A stretch of DNA of 64,000 bases from Mucilaginibacter galii (lineage in GTDB: Bacteria > Bacteroidota > Bacteroidia > Sphingobacteriales > Sphingobacteriaceae). Every line of letters begins with the position of its first letter. Position 1 is the stretch's first letter. Position numbers and translations under genes: made by a program. The stretch covers positions 124,001 to 188,000 of the forward strand of contig NZ_BMDO01000002.1 in assembly GCF_014635825.1 (NCBI RefSeq), given 5' to 3'. The notes under the pieces are model-generated. The model saw only the letters and a list, made by a program, of their open reading frames with translations, did no database searches and was not told where the DNA came from. Below, in pieces: positions 8,324-16,385 of this stretch.

Positions 8324-8851
8324 ATGGATCTTATTACCGAACTGGCGGAGCTGGCTATCGCTACGCGTTTAAAACGTTTGAGCGACAGGCTGGCTAACGA
8401 TGTTAACAAAATATACAAAGAACTTAACCTGAACTTTGAATCTAAATGGTATTTGGTGCTCGAGTTGCTGAACCGCCGCAGCATGTTATCGATAGTAGAT
8501 GTTGCCGAAGAGCTTAAATTAACCCACCCTGCTATTGTGCAATATGTAGATCAAATGCTTAATGCCAAGCTCATCATTGCCCATAAAGACAGTACGGATG
8601 GCCGTAAGCGCCTGGTATCGTTAGCGCCTGATGGTAAAAAGCTTTTAGATGATCTTGCCCCCATATTGTCTATTTTGCGAGAAGAAGTTAGCGGCTGGTT
8701 GAACGAAGCCGATTGCAACTTATTATCCACATTAGGGCAATTAGAAAAAACACTTGAAGACCGGTCGTTATACCAACGGCTTAAAGGGCAGTTACAATAC
8801 AGCGGTAAAAACAGCGCTAACGTATTGAGCACACAAGAAAGAGAAGCGTAA
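8324..8851 (+). CDS. MarR-family transcriptional regulator
   Basis: The protein (175 residues from the ATG at 8324) has a winged helix: the helix-turn-helix MLSIVDVAEELKLTHPAIVQYVDQM is interrupted only by normal family variation and is followed by the wing KDSTDGRKRLVSL, the classic DxRxxR signature of MarR. Flanking helices would form the dimer interface. An in-frame ATG at 8279 would add 15 residues; the later start fits the family better. It is divergently transcribed from the GlcG-like gene and converges on the TPR gene, whose stop is 16 bp away. The ligand is unknown. Confidence 0.87.
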   Translation: MDLITELAELAIATRLKRLSDRLANDVNKIYKELNLNFESKWYLVLELLNRRSMLSIVDVAEELKLTHPAIVQYVDQMLNAKLIIAHKDSTDGRKRLVSLAPDGKKLLDDLAPILSILREEVSGWLNEADCNLLSTLGQLEKTLEDRSLYQRLKGQLQYSGKNSANVLSTQEREA

Positions 8852-8867
8852 AATTTTCAGCTTGCCC

Positions 8868-11207
8868 TTAATTACAATATTTCCTGATGGCTTCGTATGC
8901 TTCTTTTAAGCCAAGCTCACCCGCTTTACTCAAATCAAGACAGCCCTTCACCTTTTCGGATGGTACATTTACACGGGCAAGCCCACGTCCATAATAGGCC
9001 AGTCTATAGAGCGAATCAAATGCAAGAGCCGCAGTGAAGTCTTCAATTGCACCTTGATAGTCTTTGAGCTGAGTTCTGGCTTCACCCCGTTTCAGGAGAG
9101 CTAATTTACTGGCTGGATTATTTTGTATAGACATAGTGAGATCCATAGAAGCACCAAGGTAATCTTGCAATTCATACTTGGCAATGCCGCGGTAAAGGTA
9201 AGCATCAGCATTATTAGGATTCATTTCAATCGCCGTGTTATATTCCTGTATGGCGTTGATAGAATCCTTCATATTAAGCTTCGCTAATCCGCGATACAGA
9301 TATAAGTCCTCACCTTGCGGTTCGTTGGCGTAAGCAATGTTAAAATCTTCCATAGCACCGATAGAATCGGGTAGGTTACTTTTGGCTAAGCCTCTGTAAT
9401 AATAACCTTTAGCGCTATTTGGATTGATATTTAATGCTCTATTGTAGTTATCAATAGCGCCTGTATAATCATGCAAGCCTGCTTTAGCATTACCTAAAAA
9501 TTCATAACCTTCTTCAGTGGGTTTCTTGGAAAGGGCTTTGTTTATATCCTTCATAGCACCTTCATAATCACCATAACCAAGTTTTAAGTTACCACGGTTT
9601 TGGTAAGCCTCTGCCAATCCGGTATCTATACGCAGCACCTGGTCAAAATCATGGGCAGCACCCTGGGTATAACCCAATTTGCTTTTTGCCACCCCACGGC
9701 CGATAAGTAAAGCCGGATTTTTAGGGTTAATGTTCAGCCCCTGGTTGTAAATGTCAATAGCACCCTTGTAATCGCGGAACATGGCACGGGCATCGCCCAA
9801 TTTGAGGTATGCTTCCTCGCTTTTTGGCGAATTGCTTAATGCGCGCTGGTAATCTTTTGCCGCGGCTGTAAAATTGCGTGTGATGCTGTAGGCATTGCCA
9901 CGCTCCAAGTAAGCCTCTATATAGTTAGGACGAATATTAATAGCTTGGGTGTAATCTTCAATAGCACCACGCAAATCTTTCTTGTCGCGTTTAATGTTAC
10001 CGCGTGCAAAATAGGTATAAGAGTTACGCGGGTTTAATTGAATGGCGGTATTAAAATCTGCTAAGGCAGCAACGGTATCTTTTAACGATGCATTGACCCT
10101 GCCGCGGGTAGCATAAGCAGCATCATTTTTATCATCTTTTTTGAGTACAAACTCCACATCGTCAATTGCACCATCATAATCTTTATTATCAAGTTTTATG
10201 CTGGCGCGAGTTAGGTATGCTTCTGTAAAAGCATCGGGCTGCATGGTTATAGCCTTATTTATATCAACCAGGGCATTTGCCTTATCGCCAGTATTGTAAC
10301 GGGCCACACCGCGGCGCAGGTAAAGTTCAGCATTGTTAGGGTTTAAGGCAATGGCTTTAGTATAACCGGCTATGGCGCCACGGTTGTCAGACACATTGCT
10401 TTGTGCATTGGCCAGGTAATGGTAAAGCCCCGATAGTTTAGGGTTAAGCCTGAGAGCCTGGTTGTAGTCAACAATGGCACCCTGGTTATTGCCCATATTA
10501 ACTTTGGCATTACCACGATAATAGTAGGCCTCAGCATTACCCGGATTTAATTCGAGGGATTTGTTAAAATCTAAAATAGCACCGTTATAGTTCTTGATGG
10601 CAGCTTTTGCATTAGCCCTGAAATAGTAAAGCTCTGCATCGGCAGGCCGCATTTTAAGAGCGCGGTCATAATCTAAAATAGCAGCGGGATTATCCCCGAT
10701 GTTGCTGAATGCCACACCTCTATATTTATACAGATCGGCATTTTTAGTGGTAATGGCTATAGCCTGGGTAAAGTCTTCAATCGCACCTTTATTGTCTTTT
10801 AAATTGGCTTTGGCATTTGCGCGGTAATGGTAGGCTTCGGAGTTATTGGGCTTGTACTTTAAAGAAGTGGTAAAATCCTGCACAGCCTCGGTATAATTGC
10901 CAAGGCTGGCTTTGGCATTGGCCCTGTAAAGATAAGATAAGGCACTATTGGGTTTAAGCCTGATGGTTTGGGTATAATCCTCAATGGCACCCTCGTAATC
11001 TTTAATGTTTCCCTTGGCGTTGGCCCGGTAAAAGAAAGCCTTCACGTTGGTACTATCCAACTGAATAGCCCGCGTATAATCAATAATTGAACCGGTGTAA
11101 TTTTTTACATTATCTTTAGCGTTACCGGCCCTTACGTAGCTTCCGGCAGTTTGTGCAATTGCCCAAATGGGTAAAAAAAGCGCTAAAGTGAGTAATATTT
11201 TCCTCAT
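8868..11207 (-). CDS. Secreted tetratricopeptide-repeat protein
   Basis: From the ATG at 11207 the protein has 779 residues: a Sec signal peptide (LLTLALFLPIWAIAQ, about 4-18) and then about 22 consecutive 34-residue TPRs with the usual W/LG-Y-A-P pattern, for example YYRGNAKVNMGNNQGAIVDY. Nearly every unit carries R-(G/A)-NAK, so the array is unusually regular and probably grew by internal duplication. TPR solenoids bind peptides or proteins; this one would sit in the periplasm or at the surface. No catalytic domain is attached. The first 28 codons of the longer open frame were dropped because the signal peptide begins at 11207. Confidence 0.9.
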   Translation of the reverse strand: MRKILLTLALFLPIWAIAQTAGSYVRAGNAKDNVKNYTGSIIDYTRAIQLDSTNVKAFFYRANAKGNIKDYEGAIEDYTQTIRLKPNSALSYLYRANAKASLGNYTEAVQDFTTSLKYKPNNSEAYHYRANAKANLKDNKGAIEDFTQAIAITTKNADLYKYRGVAFSNIGDNPAAILDYDRALKMRPADAELYYFRANAKAAIKNYNGAILDFNKSLELNPGNAEAYYYRGNAKVNMGNNQGAIVDYNQALRLNPKLSGLYHYLANAQSNVSDNRGAIAGYTKAIALNPNNAELYLRRGVARYNTGDKANALVDINKAITMQPDAFTEAYLTRASIKLDNKDYDGAIDDVEFVLKKDDKNDAAYATRGRVNASLKDTVAALADFNTAIQLNPRNSYTYFARGNIKRDKKDLRGAIEDYTQAINIRPNYIEAYLERGNAYSITRNFTAAAKDYQRALSNSPKSEEAYLKLGDARAMFRDYKGAIDIYNQGLNINPKNPALLIGRGVAKSKLGYTQGAAHDFDQVLRIDTGLAEAYQNRGNLKLGYGDYEGAMKDINKALSKKPTEEGYEFLGNAKAGLHDYTGAIDNYNRALNINPNSAKGYYYRGLAKSNLPDSIGAMEDFNIAYANEPQGEDLYLYRGLAKLNMKDSINAIQEYNTAIEMNPNNADAYLYRGIAKYELQDYLGASMDLTMSIQNNPASKLALLKRGEARTQLKDYQGAIEDFTAALAFDSLYRLAYYGRGLARVNVPSEKVKGCLDLSKAGELGLKEAYEAIRKYCN

Positions 11208-11639
11208 AATTATAGAACACTTAAATAGGAAACCTTCATAATGGAAGTCTCTGTAGATAGTATAGTTGTAAAATGATAAGCCGTAATACAAATTTTAACC
11301 TTTTTACTAATAATACATATTTTGCTTCAAAAATAAATTGGAAGTGGGTTATATGTACCTCAATAAGGGTTTAAATCTCATATTTTGGCAAACTTGTAAT
11401 TGTAAAATTATTAAACTAATAAAAAGCTTTATTTAAAATAAGCATTCTTGTAACTGTAAAGAACCATGCCTGCATGCAGAAACTGATAACTTTAAGTTAA
11501 ATTTTCAGATTTGCGGCTTGGTTCTTCGGTCGTAATAAATTTTCGAGAAGTATAGCTGCAACTATCATGCAAAATATATTTAAAACTCAATTTTTGCCAC
11601 TTTTGCAAATAGCTAATATTGCTTTTTGAAAGGCAAAAT
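11208..11639. other. A/T-rich intergenic stretch without a gene
   Basis: This 432-bp stretch lies upstream of the TPR gene and downstream of pepT, both on the minus strand, so it should hold the TPR promoter. It is strongly A/T-rich. I see no reading frame with coding character, no clear TAnnTTTG box and no strong terminator. Confidence 0.6.
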
Positions 11640-12887
11640 TTAAGAAACCGCGTGCTCCTCCCATATAGCACACAGGTTCAGAATGGTATGTACGGCTTTC
11701 TGTATATCCTGTACCGATACCCATTCCTGGCGGCCATGAAAGGCATGCTCTCCGGCAAAAATGTTAGGCGTAGGTAAACCCATAAATGATAGGCGTGATC
11801 CATCGGTACCGCCCCTTATGCTACACAGTTTAGCGTCTAATCCAGAACGGCTAATGGCTTCCATACCATATTCTACAATTCGCGGATGCTCGTCCAATAC
11901 CTGTTTCATGTTGCGGTATTGCTCTTTAACAATGAGTTGGTAAGCGGCGTCAGGATAGCTTTGCAAAACCTTTTCAGTTATGGCTTTAATTGTCTGGGCA
12001 TGTTGCTGTAATTTTACCGAGTCAAAATCGCGGATAATAAATTCAACCGTAGCTTGCTCCACATGGCCACTTATGCCAACCGGGTGTACAAACCCCTCCA
12101 TACCCTCGGTTCCCTCTGGCGAAAGATCAAATGGCAATGCAGCTACAACTTGGGCGGCAATTTTGATGGCGCTTTGCATTTGCCCTTTGGCAAACCCCGG
12201 GTGTGCACTTACCCCATTGATGATAAGTTTGGCACCATCGGCCGAAAATGTCTCATTTTCCATGTTGCCAGCAGTTTCTCCATCTATGGTATAGGCGGCA
12301 AAAGCACCCAGTTTTTGCAGGTCTACCTTATCAACGCCGCGGCCAATCTCTTCATCGGGCGTAAACAAAATTTTAATGGTGCCATGTTTAATCTCAGGGT
12401 GCTGCATTAATTGGTAGCAGGCATCCATAATTTCGGCTACGCCGGCCTTGTTATCGGCACCCAGCAGCGTGGTGCCGCTTGCGGTAATAATATCGTTCCC
12501 TATTTGGTTCTTTAACTCAGGGTGGTTTTGCGGTTTAAGTACCTGCGTAGGGTCATCGGGCAAAACGAGGTTCTGCCCCTGGTAATTTTGGTGGATGATG
12601 GGTTTAACGCCTTCGCCACTGCAATCGGGCGAGGTATCCATATGCGAGCAAAAGCAAATAACTGGTACTTGCTTATCGGTATTAGCGGGTATAGTGGCGT
12701 ATACATAACCATGCTCATCTAAATGGGCATCGGTAATGCCAATTGCCAGCAGTTCCTGTACCAGTAACCTGCCCAGGTTCTTCTGTTTCTCTGTTGACGG
12801 TTGGGTAGCCGATTCCGGGTCCGACTGGGTATCTATGGCAACGTAGCGTAAAAAACGCTCGGTAACGGTATGGGTTAAATTATACAT
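11640..12887 (-). CDS. pepT: Peptidase T (tripeptide aminopeptidase)
   Basis: PepT is a cytoplasmic di-zinc M20 metallopeptidase that removes the N-terminal residue of tripeptides. At 415 residues it has family length. Visible metal and catalytic positions are CSHMDTS (first His and Asp, near 80), GADNKAGVAEIM (bridging Asp, near 145), PDEEIGRG (Glu general base and ligand, near 178), TIDGE, and the C-terminal GEHAFHGRQEW with the last His. The M20 dimerisation lid lies between. The gene stands alone with about 430 bp to the next gene downstream. Confidence 0.96.
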   Translation of the reverse strand: MYNLTHTVTERFLRYVAIDTQSDPESATQPSTEKQKNLGRLLVQELLAIGITDAHLDEHGYVYATIPANTDKQVPVICFCSHMDTSPDCSGEGVKPIIHQNYQGQNLVLPDDPTQVLKPQNHPELKNQIGNDIITASGTTLLGADNKAGVAEIMDACYQLMQHPEIKHGTIKILFTPDEEIGRGVDKVDLQKLGAFAAYTIDGETAGNMENETFSADGAKLIINGVSAHPGFAKGQMQSAIKIAAQVVAALPFDLSPEGTEGMEGFVHPVGISGHVEQATVEFIIRDFDSVKLQQHAQTIKAITEKVLQSYPDAAYQLIVKEQYRNMKQVLDEHPRIVEYGMEAISRSGLDAKLCSIRGGTDGSRLSFMGLPTPNIFAGEHAFHGRQEWVSVQDIQKAVHTILNLCAIWEEHAVS

Positions 12888-13063
12888 AATGCGGTATTTG
12901 CAGATAGCGCAAAAATGAAGTTTTTATTTTTAGTTGTGGTTACACAAGTGTAGAATTATAATGACAGATGTAAGGTGATGCTTATCTTGATCAAAATAGA
13001 TACTATCGCTTTTGTCTTTTCAAGAGCGAATAAAAATTCGGGTTAATTACCTAACTTTAATTA

Positions 13064-13414
13064 ATGAACACAGAAGAACTGCGCGATTACTGCCTGCAAA
13101 AGCCTCACACCACAGAGGGTATGCCTTTTGACAACGACGTGCTGGTGTTTAAAGTTGGCGGGAAAATCTATTTGCTTACCAGTTTAGCCCAAGGCAACCG
13201 CTTTAACGTAAAGTGCGACCCCGAGCAGGCCATTGAACTGCGTGAGCAATATAGTGAGGTACAACCGGGCTTTCATATGAACAAAACCAACTGGAATACG
13301 GTGTTTATGGATGGCAGCCTAACCCGCAAGCAGCTGTGCGAAATGATTGACCACTCGTATGACCTGATCTTTAACAGCCTGCCTAAAAAGGTAAAGTTAA
13401 CGTTGATAGGGTAG
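13064..13414 (+). CDS. MmcQ/YjbR-family protein
   Basis: The 116-residue protein matches the MmcQ/YjbR family, a small cytoplasmic fold (CyaY-like/DNA-binding-like) of unproven function. The family hallmarks are present in order: CLQKPHTTEGMPFDNDVLVFKV, the GRxFNVKCDPE stretch (here NRFNVKCDPEQA, near 47), PGFHMNKTNWNTV (near 72), and the C-terminal DHSYDLIFNSLPKK. Length is typical. It is transcribed alone, 176 bp from the divergent pepT start. Confidence 0.9.
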   Translation: MNTEELRDYCLQKPHTTEGMPFDNDVLVFKVGGKIYLLTSLAQGNRFNVKCDPEQAIELREQYSEVQPGFHMNKTNWNTVFMDGSLTRKQLCEMIDHSYDLIFNSLPKKVKLTLIG

Positions 13415-13440
13415 AGCGTTGGTAAACAGGATTAGCGCTG

Positions 13441-13566
13441 TTAAGAAATTTTTATTTTGTTATTGATGGCTACAACCAAGTTGACAACAACCAATCCGGC
13501 AATAAGGGTAATCATGAGCATGTGTACGTTAATTTGATACGAGATGTTAGGCAATTGGCAGTCCAT
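13441..13566 (-). CDS. Possible 41-residue single-pass membrane peptide
   Basis: Reading from an ATG at 13566 this frame encodes 41 residues with one clear hydrophobic segment (MITLIAGLVVVNLVVAI, about 18-34) followed by a short basic tail (NNKIKIS). The arrangement is typical of small inner-membrane peptides. Nothing else supports it: there is no good promoter, no Shine-Dalgarno, and the frame is short enough to be chance. A remnant of a larger membrane protein is the alternative. Confidence 0.25.
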   Translation of the reverse strand: MDCQLPNISYQINVHMLMITLIAGLVVVNLVVAINNKIKIS

Positions 13567-13728
13567 TTTAATCTGCTGGTCATTTACAGGCAATTACGTA
13601 AGTGTGACATTTTACAACCAGCAGGAGTGAGTAAAGCTTTCCACAATGAGGCTAAAGGCATACACGCAGGGATATGTAAAATGACAGGCTTAAGATTAAT
13701 GCATTAGTGACTATGGGGGGCAGTTATT

Positions 13729-13736
13729 TATCTTTG
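13729..13736 (+). promoter_or_regulatory. Probable -7 box for the MFS gene
   Basis: TATCTTTG matches TAnnTTTG and ends only 7 bp before the ATG at 13744, so a transcript from here would have almost no leader. The closeness lowers confidence. Confidence 0.3.
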
Positions 13737-13743
13737 CATTAAT

Positions 13744-14985
13744 ATGACGGCACCTGCTCCTCTTACCAAACAACGATACTTTTTCCTCATCCTTATTTTA
13801 GGATCGCTTACGGCATTGGGGCCTTTTTCTATTGATATGTACCTGCCCAGTTTTCCGGCTATTGCCAAAGACCTGGATACCACAGTGGAACGCGTTACCT
13901 TATCGTTGTCGAGTTATTTTGTGGGACTGGCAGCCGGCCAGTTATTGTATGGCCCCTTGTTAGATAAGTTTGGTCGCAAAACGCCCCTTTATGTAGGCTT
14001 GGCCGTGTATCTGTTGGCTTCGGCCGGTTGTGTGCTTTGCACCGATATTAACGCCTTAATTGCGGTGCGTTTTGTGCAGGCTATTGGTAGTTGTGCTGCT
14101 GCCGTAGCATCGGTTGCTATGGTGCGCGACCTTTTCCCGGTAGAAGAAAATGCCAAGGTATTTGCCTTACTGGTATTAGTGTTGGGTGCATCGCCGTTGC
14201 TGGCACCTACTATTGGAGGTTATGTAACGGCTGCTTTTGGCTGGCACTCGGTATTCATTATTTTAGGACTCATTGCCGTTTTAATATTACTGGCCGTCAT
14301 TTTTACCCTGCCCGATGCTTACGTGCCCGACCATACCCTGTCTTTAAAACCACTGCCTATTATCAATGGGTTTTTAACTGTATTAAAAGAACCGCAATTT
14401 TTTACCTACGTGTTTGCCGGTGCCCTGGCCTTTGCCGGTTTGTTTGTTTACGTAGCCGGAGCGCCGCTGGTGTTCATGGGTATTTATCATCTTGATCAAA
14501 AAGTATTCGGGTGGATATTTGCCGGTCTTTCCATAGGTTTTATTGGTGCCAGCCAGGTAAATAGTTTACTGCTTAACCGCTTTACCAGTCAGCAAATTGT
14601 GCCGGTGGTTTTAATTGCACAACTTATTTTCGGGGTCATATTTGTGGTTATAGCCTTAAACGGATGGTTTGGCTTAACGGGCGTGCTGGTTATGCTATTC
14701 CTCATCTTATGTTGTGTAGGCTTAATTGGCCCAAATACATCGGCCCTGTCTTTAGCGCCGTTTACACGTAATGCAGGTTCGGCGTCGGCTTTAATGGGCG
14801 CATTACAGTTAGGCCTGGGCTCAATCATGACCATGCTGGTTGGGTTTTTTCATGCTTCTACCGCTATACCTTTAGCTGCTATTATGGCCGGAACTTCGGC
14901 ATTGGCGGCTATTATCTACTTCATTGGGATACGGTTTGTAAAAGAACCGGTAAAGGCTACCGAAGGTGCGGTGGTGATGCATTGA
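13744..14985 (+). CDS. Bcr/CflA-family multidrug efflux MFS transporter
   Basis: This 413-residue protein is a 12-segment inner-membrane drug:proton antiporter of the Bcr/CflA group. Family motifs are LGSLTALGPFSIDMYLPSFP in the first segment, the loop 2-3 motif A GPLLDKFGRKTPLYVG (near 78), and the segment 4-5 block QAIGSCAAAVASVAMVRD (near 112), which is highly specific for Bcr/CflA. Segment 5 carries the APTIGGY motif C of antiporters. Substrates cannot be predicted. It is followed after 72 bp by a LuxR-type gene on the same strand. Confidence 0.95.
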   Translation: MTAPAPLTKQRYFFLILILGSLTALGPFSIDMYLPSFPAIAKDLDTTVERVTLSLSSYFVGLAAGQLLYGPLLDKFGRKTPLYVGLAVYLLASAGCVLCTDINALIAVRFVQAIGSCAAAVASVAMVRDLFPVEENAKVFALLVLVLGASPLLAPTIGGYVTAAFGWHSVFIILGLIAVLILLAVIFTLPDAYVPDHTLSLKPLPIINGFLTVLKEPQFFTYVFAGALAFAGLFVYVAGAPLVFMGIYHLDQKVFGWIFAGLSIGFIGASQVNSLLLNRFTSQQIVPVVLIAQLIFGVIFVVIALNGWFGLTGVLVMLFLILCCVGLIGPNTSALSLAPFTRNAGSASALMGALQLGLGSIMTMLVGFFHASTAIPLAAIMAGTSALAAIIYFIGIRFVKEPVKATEGAVVMH

Positions 14986-15057
14986 GAATATAAGCATTCC
15001 CTTCTCTAAAATATTTTCTTAATTTCGGATAACTAACCTGTTCATCCCGGAATACCA

Positions 15058-15531
15058 ATGACCGCCACTTTTATTGCAAGGCATAAGCAAACTATACTTT
15101 ACGGCATACTGCTGGCTTTGCTGTTGTTTTTGCTCAAATGGCTCGAATTGCGCCTGCTCATCATCCATCACTCGTTCGAAATTTACGCTGGCATCATAGC
15201 ACTTCTTTTTACGGGCGTTGGCATCTGGCTGGCGCTGAAACTATCGCGCCCTAAGGTGCAAACCATGGTGATTGAAAAGGAAGTGTACATTAACAACTTC
15301 TCACCTTTTACTTTTAACGAGGGTGCGCTAAGCCAACTCAATATGAGCCGCCGCGAACTGGACGTACTGCAATTAATGGCTAATGGGCTAAGCAACCAGG
15401 AAATTGCCGATCAACTGTTCGTGTCGCTCAATACGGTTAAAACACATTCGGCCCGGGTGTTCGAAAAACTGGAAGTAAAGCGGCGTACGCAGGCCGTTGA
15501 AAAAGGCAAGCGTATGGGTTTGATACCGTAA
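15058..15531 (+). CDS. Membrane-anchored LuxR-type regulator
   Basis: The 157-residue protein has two predicted membrane segments (about 12-30 and 40-60) and then a GerE/LuxR helix-turn-helix at the C-terminus (about 94-155), with MSRRELDVLQLMANGLSNQE and LFVSLNTVKTHSARVFEKL as the DNA-binding core. There is no receiver domain. A cytoplasmic HTH tethered directly to the membrane implies that a signal acts through the membrane part or that release is needed. DUF4199 membrane proteins often follow such regulators in this family; one lies 310 bp downstream. Confidence 0.85.
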   Translation: MTATFIARHKQTILYGILLALLLFLLKWLELRLLIIHHSFEIYAGIIALLFTGVGIWLALKLSRPKVQTMVIEKEVYINNFSPFTFNEGALSQLNMSRRELDVLQLMANGLSNQEIADQLFVSLNTVKTHSARVFEKLEVKRRTQAVEKGKRMGLIP

Positions 15532-15841
15532 TTCTTCAGAAAGGTAAGGACATGATTTCGAGGTACGAAGCAATGATGATTAAATACATTACATTCTCTT
15601 GGAAGCGTAGCTTTAAAAATGTATGCTGTCATCTCGAACGTTAAAGAGAGATCTTGTTCAAATTGCAAAGTAAACCATAAGCATGAAGTAATAAGATTTC
15701 TCGTTATCACTCGAAATGACAATTTTCCTTTATTTCATAGCCCTTAAGGATGAATACAAGCATATTTTATCAAAATCACCCTAAAGGATGAGCCTTATTT
15801 GATGGCGGGGCGGCAACTTTGAGGCATCAAAATAAATAAGT
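15532..15841. other. Intergenic stretch made largely of repeat sequence
   Basis: Between the LuxR-type gene and DUF4199 there is no gene. It carries a half-copy (15551-15578, containing CGAGGTACGAAG, shared with 37251-37264) and a complete inverted-repeat element at 15627-15721. The region right of 15722 should contain the DUF4199 promoter. Confidence 0.6.
15627..15721. repeat. REP-like inverted-repeat element, about 95 bp
   Basis: The ends form an inverted repeat: TGTCATCTCGA at 15627-15637 and TCGAAATGACA at 15711-15721 (one mismatch), and inside these GAGAGATCT faces AGATTTCTC. The same kind of terminal sequence (TGTCATTGCGAG and its complement) recurs at 28336-28425 and 45604-45686, so it is a dispersed intergenic family. 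Confidence 0.65.
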
Positions 15842-16381
15842 ATGAAAAGAAATGTATGGGTCTTCGGGCTGTTATCGGGGTTGATAATTGCCATTTTCAT
15901 GTTGGTGTCTACTACGCTTTGTTACAGAGACCCCAGCTTTGAGAGCAGCATGGTTATTGGCTATGCAGGTATGCTGCTGGCCTTCTCTTTTGTGTTTGTA
16001 GGTATTAAGAACTATCGGGACAAGTATAACGGCGGAACCATTACCTTTTTGCAGGCGCTTAAGGTGGGCGGATTAATTGCCTTAGTTTCTTCTACCATTT
16101 ACGTAGGTGTTTGGCTGATAGATTACTACTTCTTTGTTCCCGATTTTATGGATCATTATGTACTGCACGTAATTGAGGAAGCCAGAAAAGAAGGAGCCAG
16201 CCAGGCAGAAATTAATAAACAAGTGGCCGAGATGGATGACTACCGCAACATGTATAAAACACCCCTTGGCGTAATACTTATGACTTACCTGGAACCGCTA
16301 CCGGTTGGTATACTGGTAACGCTTGTAAGTGCGCTTATACTAAAGCGTAACCGCCCTGAAGCCAGCGCGGTAATTGCTTAA
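15842..16381 (+). CDS. DUF4199-domain membrane protein
   Basis: The 179-residue protein has four hydrophobic segments (about 7-25, 38-55, 73-95 and 145-168) with a charged extracytoplasmic stretch (EEARKEGASQAEINKQVAEM) between the third and fourth. This arrangement and the motifs ITFLQALKVGG and the paired MYKTPLGVILMTYLEPLP match DUF4199, a family almost confined to Bacteroidota. Function is unknown. The gene ends 4 bp from the stop of the convergent histidine kinase. Confidence 0.85.
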   Translation: MKRNVWVFGLLSGLIIAIFMLVSTTLCYRDPSFESSMVIGYAGMLLAFSFVFVGIKNYRDKYNGGTITFLQALKVGGLIALVSSTIYVGVWLIDYYFFVPDFMDHYVLHVIEEARKEGASQAEINKQVAEMDDYRNMYKTPLGVILMTYLEPLPVGILVTLVSALILKRNRPEASAVIA

Positions 16382-16385
16382 CGGC

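Larger units (their letters stand above)
13415..13743. other. Intergenic stretch with a hairpin and a possible small ORF
   Basis: This 329-bp stretch holds a possible 41-codon minus-strand ORF (13441-13566), an inverted repeat (13573-13580 with 13617-13624, 8 bp perfect, 36-nt loop) and, at its right end, the promoter-like box of the MFS gene. The plus-strand frames here have no coding character. Confidence 0.5.

Noticed and set aside
13522..13707. 61-codon plus-strand ORF before the MFS gene
   Set aside because: No coding-like composition, high Cys/His/Arg content, and it crosses the inverted repeat; the minus-strand 41-codon frame looks better.
15411..15722. 103-codon minus-strand ORF spanning the end of the LuxR gene
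   Set aside because: It overlaps a well-supported gene and extends into a repeat element, so it is a shadow frame.
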